Source of the DNA: Candidatus Desulfovibrio intestinigallinarum
GTDB taxonomy: Bacteria; Desulfobacterota; Desulfovibrionia; Desulfovibrionales; Desulfovibrionaceae
DNA: 32,547 nucleotides
Reading direction: 5' to 3'
Assembly: GCA_019114565.1 (NCBI GenBank)
Contig: DXFI01000288.1
Span: 1 to 32,547, forward strand
Under the pieces are notes generated by a model. That model worked only from the letters and a program-made list of their open reading frames with translations. It was not told the origin of the DNA and searched no databases. Both the position numbers and the translations under genes were made by a program. Below are positions 1 through 9,607 of this stretch, piece after piece (the stretch's first letter is position 1; every line of letters begins with the position of its first letter).

Positions 1-217
1 GATTGATGACAAGCGACATGTTTTTCCCCTTCCCTTGAGATGGTTTGATGCTGCCCATCCCATGCTAGAAACATGCCATACTTATTTAACTAATTTAAAT
101 AATTAACTATTTATAACAATAACATCCATTATAGGAAATTTTTTCCTTTAAAAAAGTTGTTTTAATGACGGTTTTAATCCACTGCCGGGTCTGCTAGAAG
201 GGGGCGAGGAGTGCTCC

Positions 218-541
218 ATGCCCAACGTATTTGAGAATCTGGCAACTCATTTGAAAACCAGAAGAAAACAGGCCGGTATCTCACAGGAGGAACTCGCCCG
301 GCAGACGGGTATTTCGTTGACGCTCATTCGCGATATCGAACGCAAGGCGGCCAACCCCACGCTTTCCAGCCTTGCCAAAATTGCCGATGCCTTCGATATA
401 AGCATCGCAGAACTCCTTGATTTCAATAATGAGTTGAAAGACTCTGCAAAAATTTCCTCTACTCTCGTCAAGGAGCTCAGGCAGCTGCCTCCCGACAAGC
501 TGCGCCTCATGCTGGAGTTTATCCGCATAGCTACCATGTAG
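218..541 (+). CDS. XRE-family (Cro/CI type) HTH transcriptional regulator
   Basis: ORF MPNVFENLATHLKTRRKQAGISQEELARQTGISLTLIRDIERKAANPTLSSLAKIADAF; classic HTH_3 pattern; GAGGAG upstream of ATG. Confidence 0.9.
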   Translation: MPNVFENLATHLKTRRKQAGISQEELARQTGISLTLIRDIERKAANPTLSSLAKIADAFDISIAELLDFNNELKDSAKISSTLVKELRQLPPDKLRLMLEFIRIATM

Positions 542-658
542 AATCATGCGCATCAGGAACCGCACTGCAGCCCACCCGGCCTGCATCGCCCCGCTAAACA
601 GTGCGCAAGGAACTTCGTCAGACTTCCTTACAGCATCGCCCCCCGATAAACCTTTTTA

Positions 659-830
659 TTGACAGTGCGCCTTGTATCGTCTAAGCAAAATTACCTCAGG
701 GATGTAGCAACATCTGAGATGGCTCTTGAATGAAGTTCAAAAGGCTAAAGATTCAAGCCTTTTCATCACGACCAGAAAAACGCTGAAAAAAAGGCCGGTT
801 GAGAAACTTCTCCACCGGCCTTTCTGTTTT
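659..830 (+). ncRNA. Candidate small RNA or cstA leader/attenuator: promoter-like TTGACA plus serial stem-loops ending in a terminator
   Basis: TTGACA at 659-664, 17 nt, weak -10 TAAGCA; then CTCAGGGATGTAGCAACATCTGAG, TTGAATGAAGTTCAA, AAAAGGCT..AGCCTTTT, and AAAGGCCGGT..ACCGGCCTTT followed by TCTGTTTT; no ORF. Confidence 0.45.
787..830 (+). terminator. Rho-independent terminator
   Basis: aaaggccggttgagaaacttctccaccggcctttctgtttt: 10-bp GC-rich stem plus T-rich tail. Confidence 0.75.
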
Positions 831-935
831 GAATTCAATGCACTCCTGCCTTTGAACTCATAAGAAACAGCGGATCTGGCGTTCTGAAAAGACTCCTGAA
901 TCTTGGCTTAGACCTGAGAGGAGGTAGTGCTTTTT

Positions 936-2765
936 ATGGAAGGTTCACTAGGCATTAATGCCGTCACGGTCATCTTTGCCTCGCTGTGCGTCTTCGCCAT
1001 CGGCTACAGGTTCTACGGGCTCTTCATTGCCCGTAAGGTTCTGAACCTGAATGACGCCCGTCCCACCCCGGCGGTCAAATACGCAGACGGGCACGACTAC
1101 ATCAAAACCAACAAATATGTGCTGTTCGGGCATCACTTTGCTGCCATTGCCGCAGCCGGCCCGCTGTTGGGCCCTGTGCTGGCGGCCCAATTCGGCTATA
1201 TGCCCGGCATGCTCTGGATCCTGATTGGCTGCGTCCTCGCTGGCGGCGTCCACGACATGGTTGTGCTGTTCTGCTCCGTACGCCACCGCGGCCAGAGCCT
1301 GGCCTATATCGCCACGCAGGAAATCGACAAAACCACGGGCACCGTGGCCGCATGGGCGGTTCTCGCCATCCTGATCCTGACGTTGGCAGGTCTGTCCATC
1401 GCCGTTGTCAACGCCATGCACAACAGTCTCTGGTCCACCTACACCGTGGCGGCAACGATCCCCATCGCCATTATTATGGGCCTGTACATGCAGATCTGGC
1501 GTAAGGGCGACGTGCTGGGCGCATCCATCATCGGCGTTATTCTGCTTGCCCTGTGCCTGCTCTCCGGCCCCATGGTCGCCGCCCACCCCGAAATCTTCGG
1601 CTGGCTGGATATCGACAAGAAATCCATGTCCGTTCTGATTCCGGTTTATGGCTTCATCGCCTCCGTTCTCCCTGTCTGGCTGCTGCTGCTGCCGCGAGAC
1701 TATCTCTCTACCTTCCTGAAGGTAGGCACCATTCTGGCGCTGGCCATCGGCATCATCTTTGTTATGCCGCACTTCAACATGCCTCCTTTCACAAAGTTTG
1801 TTGAAGGCGGCGGCCCCATTGTCGGCGGACCTGTCGTTCCCTTTATTTTCATTACCATCGCCTGCGGCGCGCTCTCCGGTTTCCATGCTACCATCGGCAC
1901 CGGAACTACGCCCAAGATGGTTGGCCGGGAACACGATGTCCTCTTTGTGGGCTACGGCGCCATGCTGCTCGAAGGTTTTGTGGCCATTATGGCACTGATC
2001 GCCGCCTGCGTACTCATTCCCGCAGACTACTTTGCCATCAACTCGCCTGAGCAAGCCTTCAGTGCTCTTGGCATGCAGGTTCAGGAACTGCCCCGCCTGG
2101 AGCAGGAAGTTCAGGAAAGCCTGATGCACCGTCCCGGCGGTTCGGTCTCCCTTGCCGTGGGCATGGCCCATATTTTCTCGCAGATTCCCTTTATGCAGCA
2201 TCTGATGGCCTACTGGTATCACTTCGCCATCATGTTTGAAGCCGTGTTCATCCTGTCCGCTGTGGATGCGGGTACCCGCGTGGGCCGCTTCTTCCTGCAG
2301 GAAATGCTGGGCAAGATTTCCCCCCGATGGGGCGACAAGAACTGGTGGCCGAGCGTCATTGTCACCAGCTTCATCTTTACCGGCGCGTGGGGGTATCTCG
2401 TCTATAGCGGCGACATCAGCAACATTTGGCCGCTGTTTGGGATCAGCAACCAGCTGCTGGCTTCCGTAACCCTGCTCATCGGCACCACTGTATTGCTGCG
2501 CATGAATAAGACAAAGTATGCCTTCATGACCGGTATCCCCGGAATCTTCATGACCGTCATTACCTTCTGGGCAGGTATATGGCTGATTCTCTACCAATAC
2601 ATGCCTAACGGCAAGTATCTGCTGGTCTTCCTCAGCCTGTTGGTCATGATCATGATGCTCTTCGTCATCTTCGGAACTCTCCGTCGCTGGCGTGTGCTCC
2701 TGAAGGAAAATACTGTCGTCAAGGACAGCTACGGTGACGAATTTAAGGAAATCGTTCCTGAATAA
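936..2765 (+). CDS. cstA: Carbon starvation protein CstA family (peptide/pyruvate transporter)
   Basis: Multi-TM protein with YADGHDYIKTNKYVLFGHHFAAIAAAGPLLGPVLAAQFGYMPGMLWILIGCVLAGGVHD; GAGGAGG upstream; ATG at 936 preferred over GTG at 927. Confidence 0.93.
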   Translation: MEGSLGINAVTVIFASLCVFAIGYRFYGLFIARKVLNLNDARPTPAVKYADGHDYIKTNKYVLFGHHFAAIAAAGPLLGPVLAAQFGYMPGMLWILIGCVLAGGVHDMVVLFCSVRHRGQSLAYIATQEIDKTTGTVAAWAVLAILILTLAGLSIAVVNAMHNSLWSTYTVAATIPIAIIMGLYMQIWRKGDVLGASIIGVILLALCLLSGPMVAAHPEIFGWLDIDKKSMSVLIPVYGFIASVLPVWLLLLPRDYLSTFLKVGTILALAIGIIFVMPHFNMPPFTKFVEGGGPIVGGPVVPFIFITIACGALSGFHATIGTGTTPKMVGREHDVLFVGYGAMLLEGFVAIMALIAACVLIPADYFAINSPEQAFSALGMQVQELPRLEQEVQESLMHRPGGSVSLAVGMAHIFSQIPFMQHLMAYWYHFAIMFEAVFILSAVDAGTRVGRFFLQEMLGKISPRWGDKNWWPSVIVTSFIFTGAWGYLVYSGDISNIWPLFGISNQLLASVTLLIGTTVLLRMNKTKYAFMTGIPGIFMTVITFWAGIWLILYQYMPNGKYLLVFLSLLVMIMMLFVIFGTLRRWRVLLKENTVVKDSYGDEFKEIVPE

Positions 2766-2799
2766 GCCGCTCGTAAACGCAACGCCTTTGCAGTAAGGC

Positions 2800-2834
2800 A
2801 ATAAAAAAGGCCCTCCACCAAGGGCCTTTTTTAT
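2800..2834. terminator. Bidirectional Rho-independent terminator between cstA and speG
   Basis: aataaaaaaggccctccaccaagggccttttttatt: GGCCCT/AGGGCC stem with A-tract and T-tract. Confidence 0.85.
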
Positions 2835-2982
2835 TAGAGCATTTTCAGTTTGAATTGCTTCGCATTTCAAACCATACGGCCTGTCGTTTCGCAGAAAAAA
2901 CGCGTTTTTTCCGCTCTCTTCGGGCCGGACATCGCTGTGCTGCCGCCTCGCGTTTCACCTTTTTCAAAATTGAAACGCTCTA
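2835..2982 (+). repeat. MITE-like dispersed repeat, copy A (148 bp)
   Basis: TAGAGCATTTTCAGTTTGAA...TTTTTCAAAATTGAAACGCTCTA; imperfect terminal inverted repeats with TA at both ends; shared with copies B, C, D, E. Confidence 0.85.
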
Positions 2983-3555
2983 TTTTTCCGGTGCAACGGC
3001 GGAAGAGCAGACAAGGCGTTCTCCGTCCCCGCGCTCGCAGGCCGCCAGATATTCCTCCTGAAAAAGACACATCCGCGTTGCGTCATGATAGCGTCCGTTG
3101 ACGAAAAACTCCTGAATCAGTTCTCCTTCCACCCGGAAGCCCAGCTTTTTGTAGACGGAAATGGCCTTGGCGTTGTCGTTGTCCACAATGAGATAAATCT
3201 TGTGCAGATTAAGGACGCCGAAGCCGTATTCCAGCGCCAGCCACATGGCCCGGGCAGCAAGCCCCTTGCCCTGATACTCCGGCGAAATGATAATCTGAAA
3301 TTCCGCCCGCCGATGAATGAGATCTATTTCCACCAGCTCCACGAGCCCGGCTTTGCGCTCGTCGCAGACCACAACGAAGCGGCGTTCCGTCTGATCATGA
3401 ATGTGCTCGTCATACAGTGCGCTCAGTTCCACAAAGGTTTCGTAGGGTTCCTCGAACCAGTAGCGCATCACTGTGGCATTGTTGTTGAGCTGATGCACAA
3501 AGAACAGATCCTCCCTTTCAAGAGGACGCAGAGAAACCTGCCTGTCGTTTACCAT
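2980..3555 (-). CDS. speG: Spermidine N1-acetyltransferase (GNAT)
   Basis: [62 protein letters not shown]...[19 protein letters not shown] closely resembles E. coli SpeG; AGGAG upstream of ATG at 3555. Confidence 0.93.
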   Translation of the reverse strand: MVNDRQVSLRPLEREDLFFVHQLNNNATVMRYWFEEPYETFVELSALYDEHIHDQTERRFVVVCDERKAGLVELVEIDLIHRRAEFQIIISPEYQGKGLAARAMWLALEYGFGVLNLHKIYLIVDNDNAKAISVYKKLGFRVEGELIQEFFVNGRYHDATRMCLFQEEYLAACERGDGERLVCSSAVAPEK

Positions 3556-3681
3556 AACGGCTCCTGCAATAACGAAGTATACCGGCGAACGCGCCGCCAT
3601 CGAACGTTGCCCTATGCCTGTTTATGACGGTATACGCCCGGAGAAAGCCTGTCGAGAGCCCCGACGCCGCACAAACCGAAA

Positions 3682-3724
3682 AAAGGAGAGAAAAGCCCGG
3701 GGGCTTTCTCTCCTCGTTTTCGCG
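3682..3724 (-). terminator. Rho-independent terminator downstream of copA
   Basis: minus-strand ggagagaaagcccccgggcttttctctccttttttcgg: stem plus T6 tract. Confidence 0.75.
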
Positions 3725-3749
3725 CCTGATTCAGGGCCGTGCCGTTGCC

Positions 3750-3892
3750 CAGGCATTTTCAGTTTGAAACGTTTTGCATTTCAAAATATACGGCCTGTCG
3801 TTTCGCGGAAAAAACGCGTTTTTTCGCTCACTTTGGGCCGGGCAACGCTGTGCGCGCCTCGCGTTCTGCATTTTCAAGGGCAAAACGCTCTA
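3750..3892 (+). repeat. MITE-like dispersed repeat, copy B
   Basis: aggcattttcagtttgaaacg...cggcctgtcgtttcgcggaaaaaacgcgttttttcgctcactttgggccggg...aaaacgctcta; same organisation as copy A, left end degenerate. Confidence 0.82.
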
Positions 3893-4096
3893 TTTCACGC
3901 CGACAACAGTAAAACCGGCTTCAACAATGGCCGCCTTCATGGCCTCCACGTCGGCATTGTCATGCGTCACGACAGCGTTCTTGTTTTCAAGGCTCACGGA
4001 TACGTCGCTGACGCCGCTGACGGCCCGCAGGGCCTTTTCGGCGGAGGCGGTGCAATGGCCGCAATTCATGCCGTTGATGTCAATGATGGTCTGCAT
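3890..4096 (-). CDS. Nested CopZ-like copper chaperone, putative internal in-frame start within copA
   Basis: MQTIIDINGMNCGHCTASAEKALRAVSGVSDVSVSLENKNAVVTHDNADVEAMKAAIVEAGFTVVGVK; AGGAG at 4104-4108, 7 nt before ATG at 4096. Confidence 0.5.
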   Translation of the reverse strand: MQTIIDINGMNCGHCTASAEKALRAVSGVSDVSVSLENKNAVVTHDNADVEAMKAAIVEAGFTVVGVK

Positions 4097-6442
4097 GCTG
4101 TGACTCCTGTGTTGCTGAGGTTCAAGAGAAGTATCTGCCGCTGCGGGGACAGCTCCGGCGGCATGGCGGGGTTTGAAGAAACGCAGCCGCAGGGCATTGC
4201 TGACAACGCTCACGGAACTGCAGCTCATGGCCGCGGCCGCGATCATGGGATTGAGCGTCAGGCCGCAAATGCCGTAAAGCGCGCCTGCTGCCACCGGAAT
4301 GCCGACGATATTGTAAAAGAAGGCCCAGAAGAGATTCTGCCGGATGGTGCGCATGACGGCGCGTCCGAGCTCCACGGCCGTCACCACGTCCCGCAGATCG
4401 CTCTTCATCAGCACGACGTCGGCGGACTCCACGGCGATGTCCGTTCCCGCTCCTATGGCGATGCCCACATCGGCCCGCGCCAGGGCGGGGGCATCGTTGA
4501 TGCCGTCCCCCACCATGGCGACCTTGTATCCCTGCGCCTGAAGAGCCCGGATTTCCCGCTCCTTGTCCTGCGGCAGGAGCTGTGCCGCGACATGCCGGAT
4601 GCCCGCCTGCCGCTGCACGGCCGCGGCCGTCACCGCATTGTCGCCCGTGAGCATGGTCACCCGGATGCCGAGGGCTTCCAGATCGGCCACGGCCTGCGCG
4701 CTGCCGGGCTTGATCATATCCGCCACGGCAATGATACCGAGCACCCTGTCATCGGCCGCAAAGAACAACGGCGTCCTGCCTTCGGCCGCAAGCCCCTGCG
4801 CTCTGTCGCGCAGAGCGTCCGGCAGGACAAGGCCGCGCGCCTCCAGCAGGCGGCTATTGCCTGCCAGACACAGCCGTCCGTCCAGACTGCCGCAAATCCC
4901 CTGTCCAGGCGTCTGGGAAAATGCCGTCACGTCCGCCGTCGCAAGCGAGCGCCGTTCCGCCTCTTTGACAATGGCCTTGCCCAGCGGATGCTCCGACAAG
5001 CGCTCCAGCGACGCGGCCACGTGAAGCAGTTCCGTCGCATCCACGCCGTCTGCCGGAAGAACGTCGCTTATTTCCGGCGTACCGCAGGTGACGGTCCCGG
5101 TCTTGTCCAGCACCACGGCCGTGATGCCCTGCATGGCCTCCACGGCTTCCGCGGATTTGAAGAGAATCCCGCCGGCGGCGCCCCGTCCTGTCCCCACCAT
5201 GATGGCCGTGGGCGTCGCCAGCCCCAGCGCGCAGGGGCAGGAAATGACCAGCACGGCAATGGCAATGGAAAGCGCAAATTCCAGATCCTTGCCAAGCAGC
5301 AGCCAGACGCAGGCGGCAAAAACGGCAATGGCGATGACTACCGGTACAAAAACGCCGCTTACTCTGTCTGCCAGGCGGGCAATGGGCGCCTTTGACGAGG
5401 TGGCTTCATCCACCAGCCGCACAATACGGGCCAGCGTGGTATCGTCGCCCACCCGCAGGGCACGAATACGGAAATGTCCGGACAGGGCGATGGTAGCGCC
5501 CGTTACCTGCGCTCCCGGCCCTTTCTCCGCCGGCATGCTCTCGCCGGTAATGGCAGATTCGTCCACAAAGCCGCCGCCGTCCAGAACAACGCCGTCCACG
5601 GGAAAGCTCTCGCCGGACTTCACCACAAGCACGTCGTCCACGCGCACATCTTCTGCGGCAACGCTCATTTCCTTGCCGTCACGCACGACGGTGGCCGTCC
5701 TGGGGGCAAGGCTTACCAGTTTGGCGATGGCTTCCGACGTTTTTCCTTTGGCGCGGGCTTCAAAGAACTTGCCGAGCGTAATCAGGGCAAGGATCATGGC
5801 CGCAGACTCAAAATAGAGATGCCCGCCCGCGACGCCGGCCGCTGCCGTGTCGCCCTGTTCCAGCGCCATGCCCACGGACAAAATGGACCAGACACCGGAA
5901 AGCGCGGCCGCGCCGGAACCAATGGCAATGAGAGAATCCATATTGGGGGCGCCGGAAAAAAGCGTTTTGAAACCGACGCGGTAATATTTCCCGTTCACGA
6001 TCATAATCGGCAGCGTCAGCAGAAACTGCGCAAAGGCGGATGTCAGCGGATGCGCGGCCGGGCGCAGAGCCTCGGGCAGAGGCAGGCCAAGCATGTGCCC
6101 CATGGAAATATACATCAGCGGCACAAGAAAACAGAAAGACACCAGCAGACGCCGGCGCATGGCGCGCAATTCGTCCGCCAGTGTATCAGCCCCTCTGTCG
6201 GCCTTGCCGCTCCCCTGCCCTGCCGCGCCGTCGCAGGACTGCGCCCCGTAGCCGGCCTGACGCACGGCGTCCGCAATCTGCGCCGGAGAAACAGCGGCTT
6301 CGTCAAAGGCCACCTTCATGCTGTTTTTCAACAGGTTGACGGAGACCTCCGACACCCCCGCCACCTGCCGCACGGCCTTTTCCACACGGGCCGAGCAGGC
6401 GGCACACGTCATGCCCGTAACGGCAAACATCGCCTTCCGCAT
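3890..6442 (-). CDS. copA: Copper-translocating P1B-type ATPase with N- and C-terminal heavy-metal-associated domains
   Basis: N-terminal GMTCAACS, CPCALGLATP, DKTGT, HPLG, GDGINDAPAL motifs; C-terminal GMNCGHC HMA domain; AGAGG upstream of ATG at 6442. Confidence 0.93.
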   Translation of the reverse strand: MRKAMFAVTGMTCAACSARVEKAVRQVAGVSEVSVNLLKNSMKVAFDEAAVSPAQIADAVRQAGYGAQSCDGAAGQGSGKADRGADTLADELRAMRRRLLVSFCFLVPLMYISMGHMLGLPLPEALRPAAHPLTSAFAQFLLTLPIMIVNGKYYRVGFKTLFSGAPNMDSLIAIGSGAAALSGVWSILSVGMALEQGDTAAAGVAGGHLYFESAAMILALITLGKFFEARAKGKTSEAIAKLVSLAPRTATVVRDGKEMSVAAEDVRVDDVLVVKSGESFPVDGVVLDGGGFVDESAITGESMPAEKGPGAQVTGATIALSGHFRIRALRVGDDTTLARIVRLVDEATSSKAPIARLADRVSGVFVPVVIAIAVFAACVWLLLGKDLEFALSIAIAVLVISCPCALGLATPTAIMVGTGRGAAGGILFKSAEAVEAMQGITAVVLDKTGTVTCGTPEISDVLPADGVDATELLHVAASLERLSEHPLGKAIVKEAERRSLATADVTAFSQTPGQGICGSLDGRLCLAGNSRLLEARGLVLPDALRDRAQGLAAEGRTPLFFAADDRVLGIIAVADMIKPGSAQAVADLEALGIRVTMLTGDNAVTAAAVQRQAGIRHVAAQLLPQDKEREIRALQAQGYKVAMVGDGINDAPALARADVGIAIGAGTDIAVESADVVLMKSDLRDVVTAVELGRAVMRTIRQNLFWAFFYNIVGIPVAAGALYGICGLTLNPMIAAAAMSCSSVSVVSNALRLRFFKPRHAAGAVPAAADTSLEPQQHRSHSMQTIIDINGMNCGHCTASAEKALRAVSGVSDVSVSLENKNAVVTHDNADVEAMKAAIVEAGFTVVGVK

Positions 6443-6570
6443 ATCCACACCTCTTTGCAAGAGCGGCTGAATAACACTGCACGAAGGCTCCCGCTCCGCC
6501 GCAGCAGCCCGATACGCGGGAACCCCGGTTGCCTTCAGAGTTCATTTTAGGCATAATTATCCTATTGGCA

Positions 6571-6612
6571 AGAATGTACCATATAAATAGAAAGTATCAT
6601 AAAAGAAAGTAT
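6571..6612. promoter_or_regulatory. Candidate operator repeats between copA and the HxlR-type regulator
   Basis: AGAAAGTAT at 6589-6597 and 6604-6612, related AGAATGTAC at 6571-6579. Confidence 0.35.
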
Positions 6613-6626
6613 GAAAGGAGGGGCTC

Positions 6627-7028
6627 ATGACCTCATGCTGCCCGCAACGCCCGCGCGACACCGTAACAACACCGCAGGGCGGCTGCCATTGCCCTGTGGC
6701 AACCACCCTGCGTCTTATCGGAGGCAAGTACAAGGCACTGATTCTCTGGCAACTGACGCCCGGCGTACTGCGCTTCTCGCAGCTGCAACGTCTCGTTTCC
6801 GGCGCAACCCCCAAGATGCTGACGCAGCAGCTGCGCGAGCTTGAGAAGGACGGTCTCGTGCATCGGGAGGTCTACCCCGTCGTACCGCCGCGCGTGGAAT
6901 ATTCGCTGACGCCTCTGGGGCACTCCCTCCGCCCCCTTCTGGAATCCATGTACCGCTGGGGCAGCGACTACCTCCGGGAACGCGGGATAACTCCCAACTG
7001 TGCCATGACGCCCCCGGATTCGGCATAG
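6627..7028 (+). CDS. HxlR-family winged-helix transcriptional regulator
   Basis: CPVATTLRLIGGKYKALILWQLTPGVLRFSQLQRLVSGATPKMLTQQLRELEKDGLVHREVYPVVPPRVEYSLTPLG; AAGGAGG upstream. Confidence 0.92.
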   Translation: MTSCCPQRPRDTVTTPQGGCHCPVATTLRLIGGKYKALILWQLTPGVLRFSQLQRLVSGATPKMLTQQLRELEKDGLVHREVYPVVPPRVEYSLTPLGHSLRPLLESMYRWGSDYLRERGITPNCAMTPPDSA

Positions 7029-7187
7029 CCGGGAAGGCCGCAGACAGAGGCCGAACACCTCTCGACACAAAAAACGGCATATCTCTTGCATAGTTATAAA
7101 AATATACGCAAGACCCGCACAATACCGACGGCCGGCGTCCGAAAGGCGTCCTTTTTCGAGCCTGCGGGGCAGCAAAGAGAGGTGTTC

Positions 7188-9269
7188 ATGTCCATCAAAG
7201 TAAAATTCATGCTAGGCTTCCTGCTCTGCATCGTCATTTCCGTCGGAGCCGTATCAGGCATCTCCTTCTGGAAGATGAGCGACACAAATCTGACGCTCTA
7301 CAATCAGGATGCCTCCAATCAGCTCCGCCTTGCCGACATCTATCTGCGGGATTTCTTTGCCTCCCGCATGGAAAAACTGCGTTATCTTGCCGCACTGCCT
7401 GCCCTGCAGGAAAGCCCCGGGCAGTTCCCCAACTTTGCCGCCACCACAAGCGCAACCAATTACGATACCGCAGCGCTTACGCCCAGGGGGCGTGAAATCT
7501 TCCAGTTGCTGCAGGAACTGCAAAAGACCTCGCCGGACTTTGCCGAAGTCTATATCGGCTTCCCTGACGGCAGCTATGCAACCAGTCTGCCGGGCAGCGT
7601 CCCCGCAGGGTTCAACACCTCGCAGCGCCCCTGGTACAAGCAGAATCTGGCGACACCCGCGGGGGCCTGCATCGGCAATGCCTATCAGTCTCTGACCGGG
7701 GAAGTGGTCGTTCCCATTTCTCTGCGCCTGCTTTCCCCGAAAGGAGAAGTGCTGGGCGTCATCGGCGCGGATATCAGCATCAAGAATATCGACGCCATGT
7801 TCAAGAGCATGAATTTCGGCCAGACCGGGTATTTCTCCATTGTGGACAACACCGGTCGCATGCTCTGTTCGCCGCGCAATTCCGCCCATCTGATGCAGCA
7901 GGTCGAATCCTTTGCGCCGGCGCTCAAGGCCATGCTCGGTCAGAAGATGAACGTCGCCGTGATTCCCTATGACGGCGTTGAACGAATGACCGGAACCATG
8001 CCCACCGTTGCCGGCTGGCACATCGTTTCTCTGGTGGATGATGAAGAAATCTTCGACTCCGCCTATACCGCCATCAAGATTGTGCTGGGATGCAGCGTCG
8101 CCATCATTGTCATCCTGCAGCTTCTGGCGTGGCTGCTGGCCCGCTCCATCTGCGATCCCCTGAGCCTCATCATGAAGGCTACCGGCCATGTGGCGCGCGG
8201 CGACATGTCGCACATTCCGCCGGACAGCGCCTTTTCCGGCGAATTGCTGGCCCTGCACCGCAATCTGCGCGACATGGTCGCCGAACTCCTGAAGGCACAG
8301 GAAAAGGCCGCCTCCGAAAGCGCCGAAGCCCAGAAGCAGGCCGAGGCCGCGCGCAAGGCCACCGAAGAAGCCAACAAGGCGCGCCGGCAGGCCGAGGACG
8401 CCAAACGCGAAGGCATGCTCTATGCCGCCCAGCAGCTGGAACAGGCCGTCAATATTATTTCGACCTCGGCTGACGAACTCTCCGGCACGGTCGAGGAATC
8501 CACCCAATCCGCCAAGGCCTCGGCGGACAGACTGGAAGAAGCCGCCACCGCCATGAACCAGATGAACGCCACGGTTCAGGAGGTGGCCCATAACGCCGCC
8601 GAGGCATCTTCCATGTCTTCCACCACCAAGGCTCAGGCGCTGGAAGGGGCCGATATCGTCAATCAGGCGCTGGAAAGCATCCGTCACGTGCATGAAGGTT
8701 CGCTGACCCTCAAGGAACACATGACCATGCTGGATCAGCATACCCACAACATCAATCAGATCATGGGCGTCATCTCCGATATCGCGGATCAGACCAATCT
8801 GCTGGCCCTCAACGCCGCCATTGAAGCGGCGCGTGCCGGAGAAGCCGGACGCGGTTTCGCCGTGGTGGCCGACGAGGTGCGCAAACTGGCCGAAAAAACC
8901 ATGGCCTCCACCACCGATGTGGATAATGCCATCCGCGCCATCCAGGACAGCGCGCGCAAGAGCATTGCCGCCGTGGAAGAAACCGTGACGCAGATTGAAC
9001 AGGCCACAAACTTTGCCAATCAGTCCGGCACGGCCCTGCAGCGCATCGTCAGCGATACGGAAGGCGCGGCCTTGCAGGTCAGCGCCATTGCCACTGCCTC
9101 CGAGGAGCAGTCCGCCGCCAGCGAACAGATCAACCGCTCCATTGATCAGGTCAGCGCCATGTCCGCACAGACCGTCAATGCCATGCATCAGGCGGTTCAG
9201 GCATTGAGCAGCCTGACATCGCAGACGGCAGCCCTCAGCGAGCTGATTACAAAGATGAAGCAGAGCTAG
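7188..9269 (+). CDS. Methyl-accepting chemotaxis protein with dCache-type sensor domain
   Basis: N-terminal TM, Cache-like region (RPWYKQ...VIGADISI), HAMP region, signalling hairpin [50 protein letters not shown]. Confidence 0.95.
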   Translation: MSIKVKFMLGFLLCIVISVGAVSGISFWKMSDTNLTLYNQDASNQLRLADIYLRDFFASRMEKLRYLAALPALQESPGQFPNFAATTSATNYDTAALTPRGREIFQLLQELQKTSPDFAEVYIGFPDGSYATSLPGSVPAGFNTSQRPWYKQNLATPAGACIGNAYQSLTGEVVVPISLRLLSPKGEVLGVIGADISIKNIDAMFKSMNFGQTGYFSIVDNTGRMLCSPRNSAHLMQQVESFAPALKAMLGQKMNVAVIPYDGVERMTGTMPTVAGWHIVSLVDDEEIFDSAYTAIKIVLGCSVAIIVILQLLAWLLARSICDPLSLIMKATGHVARGDMSHIPPDSAFSGELLALHRNLRDMVAELLKAQEKAASESAEAQKQAEAARKATEEANKARRQAEDAKREGMLYAAQQLEQAVNIISTSADELSGTVEESTQSAKASADRLEEAATAMNQMNATVQEVAHNAAEASSMSSTTKAQALEGADIVNQALESIRHVHEGSLTLKEHMTMLDQHTHNINQIMGVISDIADQTNLLALNAAIEAARAGEAGRGFAVVADEVRKLAEKTMASTTDVDNAIRAIQDSARKSIAAVEETVTQIEQATNFANQSGTALQRIVSDTEGAALQVSAIATASEEQSAASEQINRSIDQVSAMSAQTVNAMHQAVQALSSLTSQTAALSELITKMKQS

Positions 9270-9356
9270 ACGTCGGACCTTTGCCTGAATCGGGACGCTG
9301 CCGCCTTGCCTGCGGCAACCGCCCCGCCGCGAACGTAAAAGCGCAACAAAACACGA

Positions 9357-9399
9357 GGGGCTGCCGCCTTCAAAAAGAAGGCGGCAGCCCCTCTGTCTT
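9357..9399 (+). terminator. Rho-independent terminator of the MCP gene
   Basis: ggggctgccgccttcaaaaagaaggcggcagcccctctgtcttt: long perfect stem. Confidence 0.85.
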
Positions 9400-9549
9400 T
9401 AGAGCAATTTCAGTTTGAAATGCTTCGCATTTCAAACCATACGGCCTGTCGTTTCGCGGAAAAAGCGCTGTTTTTCCGCTTACTTTGGGCCGGGCGGTGC
9501 TGTGCCGCCGCCTCGCGTTTCTCCTTTTTCAAAAGTGAAACCTTCAGAC
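9400..9549 (+). repeat. MITE-like dispersed repeat, copy C
   Basis: TAGAGCAATTTCAGTTTGAAATGCTTCGCATTTCAAACCATACGGCCTGTCGTTTCGCGG...CCTCGCGTTTCTCCTTTTTCAAAAGTGAAAC; right tip degenerate. Confidence 0.82.
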
Positions 9550-9586
9550 AAAAGAGGGCCCGGCAGTATTGCCGGGCCCTCTCGTC
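9550..9586 (-). terminator. Rho-independent terminator of the cytochrome c peroxidase gene
   Basis: GAGGGCCCGGCA GTAT TGCCGGGCCCTC stem; minus-strand CTTTTGTC tail. Confidence 0.75.
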
Positions 9587-9607
9587 ATTCAGGAAAATTC
9601 ACTGTGA

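Noticed and set aside
60-150. AT-rich tract upstream of the XRE gene as an operator
   Set aside because: Several weak A/T inverted repeats but no distinctive symmetric site; only a generic promoter region can be supported
948-2870. 640-aa minus-strand ORF opposite cstA
   Set aside because: Low-complexity antisense shadow; the plus strand encodes clear CstA
2855-3061. Small ORFs encoding MLRISNHTACRFAEK... (also 9420..9611, 17112..17342 and part of 24721..25287)
   Set aside because: The shared peptide is the translation of the dispersed repeat, not a protein family; likely source of false hypothetical-protein annotations
3614-6550. Plus-strand ORFs 3614..5395 and 5474..6550 opposite copA
   Set aside because: Antisense shadows; copA motifs are unambiguous on the minus strand
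8281-8420. Ala/Glu/Lys-rich segment in the MCP as a DNA repeat
   Set aside because: Ordinary coiled-coil coding sequence of a chemoreceptor
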